This document shows, piece by piece, positions 46,507 to 55,831 of a stretch of 64,000 nucleotides of DNA. The notes beneath the pieces are model-generated. The model was not told the origin of the DNA, did no database searches, and was given only the letters and a program-made list of their open reading frames with translations. Position 1 is the stretch's first letter. Every line of letters starts with the position of its first letter. Origin of the DNA: Lachnospiraceae bacterium (GTDB taxonomy: Bacteria > Bacillota > Clostridia > Lachnospirales > Lachnospiraceae); the NCBI GenBank assembly GCA_024403235.1, contig JAKSSF010000007.1:1-64000 (forward strand), read 5' to 3'. A program made the position numbers and the translations under genes.

Positions 46507-46556
46507 CGCGCTTTCTTCCTGTATAAAACAGAAGGAAAGCGCGCTTTTTATTTTTC
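46507..46556. terminator. Bidirectional terminator between the cyclase and HAD genes
   Basis: A long stem (CGCGCTTTC ... GAAAGCGCG plus TTCCTGT/ACAGAAGG, imperfect) is followed by CTTTTTATTTTT on the plus strand and TATTTTTGTG on the minus strand, between two convergent genes. Confidence 0.88.
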
Positions 46557-46586
46557 AAAATATCACTTCAAAAATCGTCTTGGTTT

Positions 46587-47450
46587 TTAACATTGTTCCT
46601 TTAAGAAATTCAAAAAGGTAGGAATACTACCGCCAAGATTTTCCACTCCTTCCGGGCGGGTTCCCGGTACATTGGACACATCAAAGAAATCTCCGGCTTT
46701 TGTAAGATCTGTTCTCATAAAAGAATCGGAGCCAAAAATGCCTTCTTCAATGCCTACAAATTCATCTCCCCAGAAAGAACAATCTGCGGCTTCAATTTGA
46801 TCATTTTCCTGTAACAATTTGAATATTTCATCTGCATTATCACTTTTACTGGTAAGCCCTACTTCCAAATATTTTGCGTCACAGGTAGGTGCCACCTTTA
46901 AGCCGTAATTTGCAGCGATTTCATGAGAGATATCGATTAATCCCTGGAGGCCACCTGTAATGCCATGTTCCACAAGACTGGCCTTTAACTGATCTAATTC
47001 ATTTTCCTGCATGAAAAGATTATCCCCACGGTTGTTATATACCATCAGGTCAATTTTGCAGTAGTTAGGTCTGGTGAAAACAATATCCGTATCAAAATCA
47101 TATTTTTCTTTCAATAAAACATGAATATCGAAGCACAGCCTATGAATATCCAAAAGGGTTTTGGTATCCGGAATGCCATCCTTGAAGATATAAGGCTTTC
47201 CATCTTTGAACGCATAATTATAGGCACCTCTGCCTAATCCCAGATACAGATTCTCCAACTGTTCCTTGGTGAAATAGGATTCTATTTTTCCACCGGCAAT
47301 ATTTTCAATGGTGGTTCCGCTGACAATGGCAAGCTTCACTCCTTTTTCCAGAAGAGGAGCCATAACTGCTACCGCTTCTTCCACGGGTGCTTTTCTGCTT
47401 TTTACTGCTGTGCCATCCCAGTCAAAGAAAATTGCTTTGTATTTTTTCAT
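46587..47450 (-). CDS. HAD-superfamily hydrolase, Cof-like sugar phosphatase
   Basis: A 287-residue HAD protein. Motif I is FFDWDGTAVK (Asp9, Asp11), motif II is the IVSGTT segment near 43-48, and the acidic motif IV is WGDEFVGIEEG near 224-234. A large cap lies between. Many such enzymes dephosphorylate sugar phosphates. It is 44 bp downstream of the GH65 gene, a place where beta-phosphoglucomutase (also HAD) is often found, but motif I and the long cap here fit a phosphatase better. Substrate unknown. Confidence 0.82.
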   Translation of the reverse strand: MKKYKAIFFDWDGTAVKSRKAPVEEAVAVMAPLLEKGVKLAIVSGTTIENIAGGKIESYFTKEQLENLYLGLGRGAYNYAFKDGKPYIFKDGIPDTKTLLDIHRLCFDIHVLLKEKYDFDTDIVFTRPNYCKIDLMVYNNRGDNLFMQENELDQLKASLVEHGITGGLQGLIDISHEIAANYGLKVAPTCDAKYLEVGLTSKSDNADEIFKLLQENDQIEAADCSFWGDEFVGIEEGIFGSDSFMRTDLTKAGDFFDVSNVPGTRPEGVENLGGSIPTFLNFLKEQC

Positions 47451-47494
47451 TTATAAAGTCCTCGCTTCTTCTTTTCTATATTACAGTGCAAATA

Positions 47495-49753
47495 TTACAG
47501 TGCAAAATAATTTTCTCCTACCTTTGCAGTCAATACCTGGTCTCTTACCTTGACACGCAATGGTGCGTCTGTATCCGCTTCTACCTGTAATGAAATGCCT
47601 TTGGAATCCATACATGCCTGACAGATATATTCGCCGTAAACAAATCGGAAGGATAGTTGCTTCCAGTGCTCCGGCAAATGGGGATTTAATACAATGCCAT
47701 CCTCGACTGCTTCCAATCCACCAAAGCCTTGTACGGCTACCATCCAGGTACCACCGTTGGCTGCAGGATGGGTACCACCGATATATAATGGTCCCAAGTA
47801 CTGCTTGTAGTTTCCAAGCAGATCCAACTTAGCTGCTTTCATTAAGAACTGGTACGCCCAATCTACCTTGCCGATTTTTGCTGCAAGGAGAGCATAGATA
47901 CAGGTAGAAAGAGAAGAACCATGTTCTGTACGGGGCTCATAATACGCCCAGTTCTTTTCTTTTACATCTTCACTAAATTCTTCCGAAAGAAGACTTAACA
48001 AAAGGATTACATCTGCCTGTTTAATAATCTGGGTATTCACAGCCAATCCCACAGGACTGCCCAGGTATTCGTTAGGCTCGATAATTCTGGAGTACAATTC
48101 CTCAATGGAAAGATCTTCTTCTTTGAAATAACCGCTGAACTGTTCAATAATTCCATCTTGATTGGGCTTTGACAGATAGATTTTTTCTGCCATTTCTTTT
48201 ACTTCAGGAAGCTCTTTTTCGTAGTCCAGTTTTTCCATTACTTTTTGATAATGGTCCGGATGTTCTTTTGCCAGGAAGTCCAATACTTCCAAAGTAATTT
48301 TCGCAGTGAGCCATACCATATAATTGGTATACGCATCATTATTGACTCTTTCATGGTATTCATCTGCACCGGTTACATCTAACAGTTCGAAACGATCCTT
48401 ATCCTTTTTGAAATAGGCATAGGAATTAAAGAATCTTGCACATTCCATAATGACCTCTGCGCCACCTTCCAAAAGAATGGATTTATCTTTTGTGATGGTC
48501 ACATATTTCCAAATACCATAGGCCACATCGGCAGAAATGTGAACCTGTTTGTCTCTAAAATAGGTACGCATTTTACGACCGGTAAAGATATCGGTAAGAT
48601 TGTAATGGGTACAACCGTCTTGTCCTTTTTCCTGACTTTCCCATGGGAAAAAGGCACCTCTATAGCCATATTCCTGTGCCTTTTCATAGGCTCCTTCCAG
48701 GTTATGTACACGGTACATCATCAAATTTTTAGCAATCTCCGGTGCACAGTAGGCAAACATCGGCAGCATATAAATCTCTGTATCCCAGAAGTAAGCACCC
48801 TTGTAAACCTGTCCGGATAAACCTCTGGCCGGAATGGCCACCTTGTCAGTATGGGTGGGGGCAGAGCTATAGAGTAGGTAATAACTGTAATAAATAGCCT
48901 GTAGCGCTTCTTCATCGCCTTCAATAGAAAGACCAAAGCTATCATAGCGCTTCTTCCAGGCTGCACTTTGTTTGGATAAAAGAGTTTCAAATCCTGTGTC
49001 TGAAGCCTCTGAACAAAATGCCATAACACTTTCCCAGGGGTTTTCACAGTCGGTGTCTTTTCCAATAGCCACATATTTTTCAAAGGCAAAGGTTTCTCCT
49101 GGCTGCAAAGACAATGCAAAAGTAATATCTGTATCGTCATTCGTAACAGTCCCATTTCCTTTTGTAATCTTTACCAACTGTCCAATAGCGATTTCTTTGC
49201 TATCCTGCAAGGTCTTACATACCAGACCGGAAACAGCACCTTCTGCTTTTTGCTCTATAGATGCGAAATGATTGCCATTGATGTTCCATATTTCTTCGTC
49301 AATGCCTGTCTGAATGGTTAACTCCATAGCAGCTTCTGCCTTCACACTATATTCCATTACCAGCAAATGAATGTTGTCGATGGAAGCAAACTGATTGGCC
49401 TCTATGGTAACCTTTTTCCCATCCTCTGTTTCCAGGGTAGTCTGCCGATACTGCTTTCCTGCAGACAAATCCAGGCCCTGAGTATGTTCCAATATCTTAC
49501 TATCCAAAACAGACAAAGGTTTGTTCCGGTAATATACCTTGGTAAGCAAGCCGTTTGGCATGTTGATAGGCTCTCGCCAACCATTTCCATTATCATCAAA
49601 AATCTCAGATAGAGTGCAGGCTGCCAACTGCTCTTTTCCATACTCCTGCAGGGTTCCGCGATAGCCAAAGTATCCATTTCCTACAGAAAATTTACTGCCA
49701 AAAAATTCTATTTTTTCTTGATTAAAACCTTTTTCTTCTATACGCCACTGCAT
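47495..49753 (-). CDS. GH65 glycoside phosphorylase (kojibiose/maltose phosphorylase family)
   Basis: A 752-residue cytosolic enzyme. The N-terminal beta-sandwich begins FFGSKFSVGNGYFGYRG, and an (alpha/alpha)6 barrel follows. The general acid Glu is in TGADEYHERVNNDAYTNYM, and GYRGAFFPWES and the phosphate-site GSSLSTCIYA are in place. GH65 phosphorylases split alpha-glucosides with phosphate to give beta-glucose 1-phosphate; some members are hydrolases. Which disaccharide (maltose, kojibiose, nigerose, glucosyl-galactose or other) cannot be told. It is the sixth sugar gene in the run from 54572. Confidence 0.92.
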   Translation of the reverse strand: MQWRIEEKGFNQEKIEFFGSKFSVGNGYFGYRGTLQEYGKEQLAACTLSEIFDDNGNGWREPINMPNGLLTKVYYRNKPLSVLDSKILEHTQGLDLSAGKQYRQTTLETEDGKKVTIEANQFASIDNIHLLVMEYSVKAEAAMELTIQTGIDEEIWNINGNHFASIEQKAEGAVSGLVCKTLQDSKEIAIGQLVKITKGNGTVTNDDTDITFALSLQPGETFAFEKYVAIGKDTDCENPWESVMAFCSEASDTGFETLLSKQSAAWKKRYDSFGLSIEGDEEALQAIYYSYYLLYSSAPTHTDKVAIPARGLSGQVYKGAYFWDTEIYMLPMFAYCAPEIAKNLMMYRVHNLEGAYEKAQEYGYRGAFFPWESQEKGQDGCTHYNLTDIFTGRKMRTYFRDKQVHISADVAYGIWKYVTITKDKSILLEGGAEVIMECARFFNSYAYFKKDKDRFELLDVTGADEYHERVNNDAYTNYMVWLTAKITLEVLDFLAKEHPDHYQKVMEKLDYEKELPEVKEMAEKIYLSKPNQDGIIEQFSGYFKEEDLSIEELYSRIIEPNEYLGSPVGLAVNTQIIKQADVILLLSLLSEEFSEDVKEKNWAYYEPRTEHGSSLSTCIYALLAAKIGKVDWAYQFLMKAAKLDLLGNYKQYLGPLYIGGTHPAANGGTWMVAVQGFGGLEAVEDGIVLNPHLPEHWKQLSFRFVYGEYICQACMDSKGISLQVEADTDAPLRVKVRDQVLTAKVGENYFAL

Positions 49754-49783
49754 AGTCTTTCACCTCTTTTTTCATAAAACATC

Positions 49784-49814
49784 GAGACACTTCTATACGC
49801 TACAGAAGTGTCTC
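49784..49814 (-). terminator. Hairpin between the fucosidase and GH65 genes
   Basis: Perfect 11-bp arms GAGACACTTCT (49784-49794) and AGAAGTGTCTC (49804-49814) enclose 9 nt and are followed by GATGTTTTATG on the minus strand. The U-run is short, so it may only attenuate or stabilise the upstream message. Confidence 0.55.
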
Positions 49815-49822
49815 AGCGGTGC

Positions 49823-51130
49823 TTATTTTAAAGTAATCTCTAATACTTCATCCACATCTTCATCTATGGAGAATGAGAAATATTCCGGTACGCCATAATT
49901 GACAAATTCACAATCCGGGAATTCTTTCGCTACCCAAGGTACCAGAGTACGCATCTCATAACCGTCTGCCAGGCGGCGGATTTTCTTTACTCTGCCCTTA
50001 ATACCAGGTAAGGCAATGGCGCCAATACTTTGCTCTGTTACATGGGCATACAGTTTATTGCCGTTTTGTGTATAGCGTCCCCATTCCGGTTTTTCAATCT
50101 CCGCCATACCACAGTTATAAATACTTTCTCCGTTTCTGCCCATCCATTCGCCAACTTCCGTTAACACTTTCTGCTGCCATTTGGGAATATTTCCTTTTGC
50201 ATCAGGAGAAATGTTGACAATCATATTGCCGTTTTTGCTAACGCACTCTACCAGCTTCTTAATAATCTGGGTAGCACTCTTGTGGTGCTTATCGTTCGGT
50301 GTATAGCCCCAGTTATTGTCTAAGGTAAAACAAGCTTCCCATGGCACCGGTCTGCCGGAAGGGGTCCGTAAGCCTCTTGGAGGAATGATCATCTCAGGAC
50401 AAGTAAAGTCTCCACTAAAAATAGTAGGTTCATCGGTCATAATAGAACCATAGCTTTCGCCACTACCATCTAATCTGCCGTTAATCACAATACCCGGCTG
50501 CAGAGTTCTTACCATATCCAAAAGCTCTGTACCTTTCCAGTTTTCTGCAATATGGTCATCATAAGAAAAGTCAAACCAGAGAAGATCGATTTTTCCATAA
50601 TTGGTCATCAACTCTCTTACCTGATTATGCATGAAGGTTAAGTATCTGTCCCAATCATGGGTTCTGCCTTTGAACTCCTCATGATTACGATCTGCATGGA
50701 ACCTGTCCCCATAGGCAGGGAAATCCGGATGCTCCCAATCCAGTAAAGAAAAATAGAAACCAACTTTCAGCCCTGCTTCTCGAAAGGCTTCTACATATTC
50801 TTTTACAAAATCTCTTTTACATTCTGTATTGGTGGTTTTATACTCAGAAAACTGTGTATCCCAAAGGGCAAAACCTTCATGATGTTTTGTGGTAAGAACA
50901 GCGTATTTCATGCCTGCTGCTTTAGCAAGACTTGCCCACTGTTTCATATCACACTGGGTAGGATTCCATTCTTCAAAATACTGTCTGTAGTCTTCCGGAC
51001 GAATCTGTTCATCACTTCTCACCCATTCACCACGACCCGGAATGGCATATAAGCCCCAATGAATAAACATACCGAAACGATCCTTCATAAACCATTTCGT
51101 TCTTTCCTCTCTATCTTCCATAATTCCCAT
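49823..51130 (-). CDS. Alpha-L-fucosidase, GH29
   Basis: A 435-residue cytosolic glycosidase with N-terminal catalytic barrel (KDRFGMFIHWGLYAIPGRGEW; LTTKHHEGFALWDT) and the nucleophile Asp in IDLLWFDFSYDD. The second half is a small beta-sandwich (from about 345). No signal peptide is present, so the substrate must be imported. It releases L-fucose from host or plant glycans by family precedent. ATG at 51130 follows AAGGAGG by 10 nt; a second Met at residue 4 is possible. It lies 15 bp after the propeller gene. Confidence 0.93.
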   Translation of the reverse strand: MGIMEDREERTKWFMKDRFGMFIHWGLYAIPGRGEWVRSDEQIRPEDYRQYFEEWNPTQCDMKQWASLAKAAGMKYAVLTTKHHEGFALWDTQFSEYKTTNTECKRDFVKEYVEAFREAGLKVGFYFSLLDWEHPDFPAYGDRFHADRNHEEFKGRTHDWDRYLTFMHNQVRELMTNYGKIDLLWFDFSYDDHIAENWKGTELLDMVRTLQPGIVINGRLDGSGESYGSIMTDEPTIFSGDFTCPEMIIPPRGLRTPSGRPVPWEACFTLDNNWGYTPNDKHHKSATQIIKKLVECVSKNGNMIVNISPDAKGNIPKWQQKVLTEVGEWMGRNGESIYNCGMAEIEKPEWGRYTQNGNKLYAHVTEQSIGAIALPGIKGRVKKIRRLADGYEMRTLVPWVAKEFPDCEFVNYGVPEYFSFSIDEDVDEVLEITLK

Positions 51131-51145
51131 ACTGCATTTTCCTCC

Positions 51146-52138
51146 TTATACTTTCTTTAAACTTGTCATCATCTCTGTATAGGTATTTTCCGTATAACCA
51201 ATCTGCCAGCCTGCCGATTGTCCTGCAGAATACCAAAGTCTAATCAAATCTGCTTCCACTTCATAACGGAAGGTACTACGATAGATAAAATCATTATCCC
51301 AACCATCTTCTCGCATTGCCAAAACGGGCTTTTCGTATGTTTCCCAAAGGATACCATCTTTGGACTTTGCAAAGAATAAATCTGTGTGATCTGATCCACC
51401 GCCATTTTTATACGCAGAAAAGAATGTCCAGTACTCTTCTTTTTCCGGAATGTATCTTACATCCAGGTGCCATACCTGATAGCCATTCTGGCTAAAACTA
51501 TTTTCCAAAGATTGAGGTTCTCCCCAGGAAAGTCCGTCTTCAGAAAGTCGCAAATCCACATGGTTGCATTGGTTGTTCCAACCTTGATCTCTGGTGTTTA
51601 CAGACCACATGCGATAGGTTCCGTCAGGTCCTTTTACAATGGCCGGAGAGAGCAAATCATACCGGTAGGTAGAAGTAGCTACCGCTACGGGGGAATCCAC
51701 CTTAAATCCCTCTCCGTCTTTTGCAACTTTAATCATTCTTACTTCTGAGGGATGACAGCCTTCTTCCCCATAAACCGGTTCATCCTTAGACCATACATAG
51801 TAAACCTGCAGTACATCTTCTTTTTCGTTATAGATCAAATCTGTATCACAGTTATGGAAGGGCAAAGGCTCCTCTGCAATGCCTGTCAAAGGATTTTGTA
51901 AACCCTTTGGCACTTCCCAGTGAAGACCATCATTAGAAGCCGCTAAACAAGGATTTTCAAACTGAGAATTGCCTGTCTGGTTCGGGGTTACTGCCATCCA
52001 GTAGGTGTAACCCTGCCAGGGTTTCTCTAACTTCACCACATCAGGATGGGTAAGACCATAAATCTTTCCAGGTGCTTCAAAGGAAGGAATTGTAATGGGG
52101 TTTTCGCAATAGGGCATAGGGGTTATGGTATTTGTCAT
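51146..52138 (-). CDS. GH43-like five-bladed beta-propeller protein
   Basis: A 330-residue cytosolic protein with repeated SxDGxxW-type blade motifs (ASNDGLHWEVP, SEDGLSWGEP, SKDGILWETY) and the segment YGLTHPDVVKLEKPWQGYTYW at the N terminus. The fold resembles GH43/GH32/GH130-type glycosidases; the acidic catalytic set is not clear enough to name a family. Its place between GH4 and GH29 genes suggests action on the same glycan. Start at 52138 is preferred because an ATG five codons earlier falls in the hairpin at 52152-52184. Confidence 0.7.
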   Translation of the reverse strand: MTNTITPMPYCENPITIPSFEAPGKIYGLTHPDVVKLEKPWQGYTYWMAVTPNQTGNSQFENPCLAASNDGLHWEVPKGLQNPLTGIAEEPLPFHNCDTDLIYNEKEDVLQVYYVWSKDEPVYGEEGCHPSEVRMIKVAKDGEGFKVDSPVAVATSTYRYDLLSPAIVKGPDGTYRMWSVNTRDQGWNNQCNHVDLRLSEDGLSWGEPQSLENSFSQNGYQVWHLDVRYIPEKEEYWTFFSAYKNGGGSDHTDLFFAKSKDGILWETYEKPVLAMREDGWDNDFIYRSTFRYEVEADLIRLWYSAGQSAGWQIGYTENTYTEMMTSLKKV

Positions 52139-52151
52139 TTTCGTTTCCCGC

Positions 52152-52184
52152 ATAACTGTATTTTCTTAGAGAAAGTACAGTTAT
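52152..52184. repeat. 14-bp hairpin upstream of the propeller gene
   Basis: ATAACTGTA / TACAGTTAT plus an inner TTTTC/GAAAG (one mismatch) form a stem with a 5-nt loop between the GH4 and propeller genes. There is no U-run; it could set mRNA processing or be an operator. Confidence 0.55.
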
Positions 52185-52223
52185 CTATCCTTTCATTTTT
52201 AGTATTTATTTCAAGTTCTATCA

Positions 52224-53606
52224 TTAGTGATAGGTTGGTAACCAATCTCCATGGGCTGCAATCAAATCGTCCACCAGGTTATGAATCTCTTCTATAGTAA
52301 GTTCACTGCCTACATGGGGATCTAATAATGCTGCCTGATAGATGCATTCTTTCTTTTCGGTAAGGGCTGCATCTACAACCAACTGGTGAATACCTACATG
52401 AGTCATATTTAATGCTGCAAGCTGATGTGGCAGTTTTCCAATGTGTACAGGTTGAATGCCGCCTTCATTGGCAAGACAGGTAACTTCTACCACACAGTCT
52501 TCCGGAAGGTTAGTAATGAGGCCATTATTCATTACATTTCCAGCGAAAGAATAGGGCTTTCCTGTTTCAATGGCCTCAATAATTCCGGAAGCATATTCTC
52601 TACTGCGGGTATGGGTCAAATCTTTGTTATGTACTAATTTCTCCGCCTGGGCTTTCCACTGTTCCTGCTGCTCGATACATCTTCTTGGATATTCGTCCAA
52701 AGGAATGTTGTAAGCATCAATCAATTCCGGATGATCTTTTTTAATAAACCATGGATAATATTCTGCACTATGCTCACTGGATTCGGTGATATAGTAGCCA
52801 AACTGTTTCATCAATTCAAAACGAACCATATCGTCATGATCATCCACTGGGAAATCTCTATGTTCCTTTGGTACAGAATCTGCTGTATCAGGATGTATCT
52901 GCCTCATCAAATCATAGGTATCGTGAATAGGTCCTTCCAACGCTTTCTTACGAATGGTAGGATAATAATCTTCTCCATAGCGGCTGATTTCCAATAACCA
53001 CGCCTGATGATTGATACCGGCAATTTTGTAATTCAAACCATCTATCGGTAACTGCAATCTTCCCAATAATTCCGGAATACAGGTCTGGTGAGAATGGCAT
53101 AAGCCGATGGTCTTAATTTTGGTTCCTCTATTCATGGCCAGAGTCAACATAGACATAGGATTGGTATAGTTAATAAACAATGCATCGGGGCAAACCTGCT
53201 CCATATCTTTGGCAAAATCCAACATAACGGGAATGGTTCGAAGGGCGCGGAAAATACCACCAATACCATGGGTATCTCCAATGGTTTGACGAATGCCATA
53301 TTTCTTTGGAATCTCAAAGTCTGTAATGGTACAAGGATCATAGCCTCCTACCTGAATGGCGTTGATGACATATTTTGCACCCCGAAGAGCTTCTAAACGG
53401 TCTGTATATTTTTCAATCTTTGCTTTTCCCTGATTGGAATTTGTATTGATATTGGATAACATCAGATAGGACTCTTCCAATCTCTGGGGATTGATATCAT
53501 AAAGGGCATATTCATACTCTCTTAGACAGTCTGTCTGTAAGCAGTCTCCCAATACATTTTTTGCAAATATGGTGCTGCCTGCCCCAAGAAATGTGATTTT
53601 GTTCAT
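52224..53606 (-). CDS. Alpha-galactosidase family GH4 (NAD/Mn-dependent)
   Basis: A 460-residue GH4 enzyme. The NAD-binding start is ITFLGAGSTIFAKNVLGDCL. The metal-binding Cys is in GLCHSHQTC (about 169-177), and the metal His and substrate loop are in AGINHQAWLLEI. The CHS form marks the galactosidase/glucuronidase branch and not the 6-phospho-glucosidases (CNVP). GH4 uses an oxidation-elimination mechanism needing NAD+, Mn2+ and reducing conditions. It is cytosolic and acts on imported alpha-galactosides; exact linkage unknown. Confidence 0.92.
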   Translation of the reverse strand: MNKITFLGAGSTIFAKNVLGDCLQTDCLREYEYALYDINPQRLEESYLMLSNINTNSNQGKAKIEKYTDRLEALRGAKYVINAIQVGGYDPCTITDFEIPKKYGIRQTIGDTHGIGGIFRALRTIPVMLDFAKDMEQVCPDALFINYTNPMSMLTLAMNRGTKIKTIGLCHSHQTCIPELLGRLQLPIDGLNYKIAGINHQAWLLEISRYGEDYYPTIRKKALEGPIHDTYDLMRQIHPDTADSVPKEHRDFPVDDHDDMVRFELMKQFGYYITESSEHSAEYYPWFIKKDHPELIDAYNIPLDEYPRRCIEQQEQWKAQAEKLVHNKDLTHTRSREYASGIIEAIETGKPYSFAGNVMNNGLITNLPEDCVVEVTCLANEGGIQPVHIGKLPHQLAALNMTHVGIHQLVVDAALTEKKECIYQAALLDPHVGSELTIEEIHNLVDDLIAAHGDWLPTYH

Positions 53607-53654
53607 GTTTTTTCTCCTTTTTCTCTATAGATTTATGTTATGTTTTTGAAAATG

Positions 53655-54572
53655 TTATCTATTTTTTATAGCCAATAAAAGGGCTCCTTCTACGGCACTT
53701 CCTTTCGCCTCTACCAGTACACAATTTTCTTTTTCTATCAGCGTTTTCAGGGTTGGTAACACAAACTGACTAGCATGAAATAAACCACCTAAGTAGGATA
53801 CCGGAATGGGATACTCCGAAAACTGTAGTTGCTTCTTTACACCCAAAATAATCAAAGCCAGTTCCTCTGCTGCCTCTTTATAAATGCGGATGGCATTGGC
53901 ATCTCCCTGTAGAGCTGCTTCTAATGCTATTTTTTGCAACGCTGCCACTTTATCCCTATGGGGGAAAATGGTATCTGTTACAAGACCAATAAACTCAAAA
54001 TCTTCCTGCAGGGAAAATTCCTTATAAATCAAATCATACAGTGGACCTTTGGGTAATCTGCCATCTGCTTCCTTGGAAAAGACTTCCATCACTTTTTTCC
54101 CTACCCAATAGCAACTGCCTTCGTCACCAAAGATTTCACTAAAGCCTCCGCAACGAACGGTTTTTCCAGATCCGTCAAAGCCTACTGCAATAGAACCGGT
54201 ACCGGCCACCAAATGAATGCCTATGTCACTTTGCAGCGCTCCTGCAGCACCTACTACTGCATCATTGACAATGGTAACTTTACAGGGTTTTAATATTTCT
54301 GTCAGTTTGACTGTAATCTCCTGATCTTTATTTTTATTTTCTCCATAGCAGGGTAATCCGATACATATGCTGTCACAGTCGAAAAGGGTAATGTTTTCTT
54401 CTGACAGAATTGCTTTTATACCTGACATTAGAAGATTGACTACTCCTATAACACCGATTTCCATATAAGAACTTCCACCTAATGTGGTGGTTGCCAGAAT
54501 CTCCCCTTTTTCATTTCCCAGGACAAAGGCTGTCTTAGTGCCGCCTCCATCAATACCAATAAAATATGCCAA
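53655..54572 (-). CDS. BadF/BcrA-type sugar kinase (GlcNAc-kinase-like)
   Basis: A 305-residue actin-fold ATPase of the BadF/BadG/BcrA/BcrD family. The phosphate-1 loop is FIGIDGGGTKTAFVLGNEKG, the second is VAGTGSIAVGFDGSG, and CGGFSEIFGDEGSCYWVGKK is the sugar/adenosine region. Members close to this phosphorylate N-acetylglucosamine or related amino sugars. The start is TTG at 54572 with AAAGGAGG 7 nt upstream. It is the first gene of the run of sugar genes down to HAD. The amino-sugar link is inference and suggests a host-type glycan. Confidence 0.88.
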   Translation of the reverse strand: MAYFIGIDGGGTKTAFVLGNEKGEILATTTLGGSSYMEIGVIGVVNLLMSGIKAILSEENITLFDCDSICIGLPCYGENKNKDQEITVKLTEILKPCKVTIVNDAVVGAAGALQSDIGIHLVAGTGSIAVGFDGSGKTVRCGGFSEIFGDEGSCYWVGKKVMEVFSKEADGRLPKGPLYDLIYKEFSLQEDFEFIGLVTDTIFPHRDKVAALQKIALEAALQGDANAIRIYKEAAEELALIILGVKKQLQFSEYPIPVSYLGGLFHASQFVLPTLKTLIEKENCVLVEAKGSAVEGALLLAIKNR

Positions 54573-54721
54573 TTTCGCCCCTCCTTTATCCGGGAACTCA
54601 ATCCCTCTGAAATAATCACAAATTTTGGCAATCTTGTACTTATACAGTATTCTATCACTATCCCATCCAAGGTTTAATGTAATTAAATTACTTAAAACTT
54701 GGATTATTTTTACCTTTATTC

Positions 54722-54759
54722 CAAAAAAGAGAAAAGACGCGTAGATATTTATCTACGCG
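54722..54759 (-). terminator. Terminator after the Rpn gene
   Basis: The hairpin CGCGTAGAT / ATCTACGCG (54738-54746 with 54751-54759) is followed on the minus strand by CTTTTCTCTTTTTTGG. It isolates the Rpn gene from the kinase gene. The 150 bp from here to the kinase start are AT-rich and should carry a promoter, which I cannot place. Confidence 0.85.
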
Positions 54760-54829
54760 CCTTACATGATATATCTTATATCTAACTATTGTCCTGCTAA
54801 GTCACTTGAAAAAGAAAATACTATATGTT

Positions 54830-55663
54830 TTACTTCAACAACAAAGTAAATTCCTGCTCTGTCATTCCGGCTTTGACAGCTGCATCTGCAGCTTTTAGCA
54901 ATCCATCTTTTACAAGTTCTATTAGTTGTTCTAATTTTCCTATACTTTTACCTTCTGCTATACCTTCTGATTTGCCTTTTGCTATACCTTCCGCTATACC
55001 TTCCGCTTTACTAGCTTCCAAATATTCTTCCATTATCTTACACATAATCCCTACTCCTCCTTCTGTCGTCTTCAATTCTGCCATGCGCTTTGCTGTTTCC
55101 GGAAATTTCTCATCGTGAATTTCTTTCTGTAAAAAACACTTCATCAACTCCGCGATTTCTGATCCATCATGAATCTCTGTGTTAACAAAAATCATCTGTA
55201 AGCCATCGTCTACTATTGTGCCAGTTTCTCTTAAGACTTTGTCTACATGATAAATTGTTTTTCCTTCTTTGAAAATGTCAAACTCGGATATGTAAACCAC
55301 ATACATATCTAGGACATCATCAAAAGATTCATTTGGATTAGAGTCCTTGACAGTTATACTTGCCGCATTGAAACGAACTCTTTTCAGATGGTTATCATTG
55401 TCAGACCTTTGCACCTCAATATTACATTTTGTGCCATTACCAAGTGTACACAATGCATCCAATCTTACAGATCTACCGTAAAGATTTCTTTTACTGCTTT
55501 GGACGATTACATCCTCCACAGTCAGTTTAGGATCTTCTAAAATAACCCTAAGTATTTCCTGGCATACTTTAATATCGTCTGCCAATGCTTCAAAGAAAAC
55601 ATCATCTATTGGACGAAGTTCTTTGATTTTTTCCCTTTTCTCTTCAAGGGTAAGAATGGACAT
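54830..55663 (-). CDS. Rpn family PD-(D/E)XK nuclease/putative transposase
   Basis: A 277-residue protein. Residues 1-200 are a PD-(D/E)XK nuclease fold (IKELRPIDDVFFEALADD; catalytic Asp in VRLDALCTLG and Glu/Gln in CNIEVQRSDNDN). Residues 222-250 are a Gly-Glu-Ala repeat (EGIAEGIAKGKSEGIAEGKS), and the C terminus is a helix. Rpn proteins are DNase-like, linked to recombination and phage defence in E. coli; many Clostridia carry dozens of copies. The start at 55663 follows AGGAGG by 5 nt. It sits alone in the sugar locus, flanked by terminators, likely inserted there. Confidence 0.9.
   Translation of the reverse strand: MSILTLEEKREKIKELRPIDDVFFEALADDIKVCQEILRVILEDPKLTVEDVIVQSSKRNLYGRSVRLDALCTLGNGTKCNIEVQRSDNDNHLKRVRFNAASITVKDSNPNESFDDVLDMYVVYISEFDIFKEGKTIYHVDKVLRETGTIVDDGLQMIFVNTEIHDGSEIAELMKCFLQKEIHDEKFPETAKRMAELKTTEGGVGIMCKIMEEYLEASKAEGIAEGIAKGKSEGIAEGKSIGKLEQLIELVKDGLLKAADAAVKAGMTEQEFTLLLK
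54957..55004. repeat. 12-bp tandem repeat inside the Rpn gene
   Basis: GCTATACCTTCC occurs twice in tandem (54981-55004), with a one-mismatch copy at 54957-54968. It encodes the EGIA units and can change length by slippage without a frameshift. Confidence 0.75.
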
Positions 55664-55756
55664 AAAGTCCTCCTTTCCCTTCTCTTCGTGTGTAAAATTA
55701 TAACTCATATTAGAAAAGCAGGCAAGGGATGTGTTCGCAATACACTAGGAATATAT

Positions 55757-55800
55757 ATAAAAAAGGAGCTGCGCACTAATTGCTTAGTTGAGACAGCCCC
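55757..55800 (-). terminator. Terminator after the TCS-linked binding-protein gene
   Basis: GGGGCTG and CAGCTCC pair (one G-U) around about 22 nt, followed by TTTTTTATATATA on the minus strand. It lies about 30 bp past the stop at 55832. Confidence 0.65.
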
Positions 55801-55831
55801 ATTTTTATATATTGCATATATTTTTTGTTCT

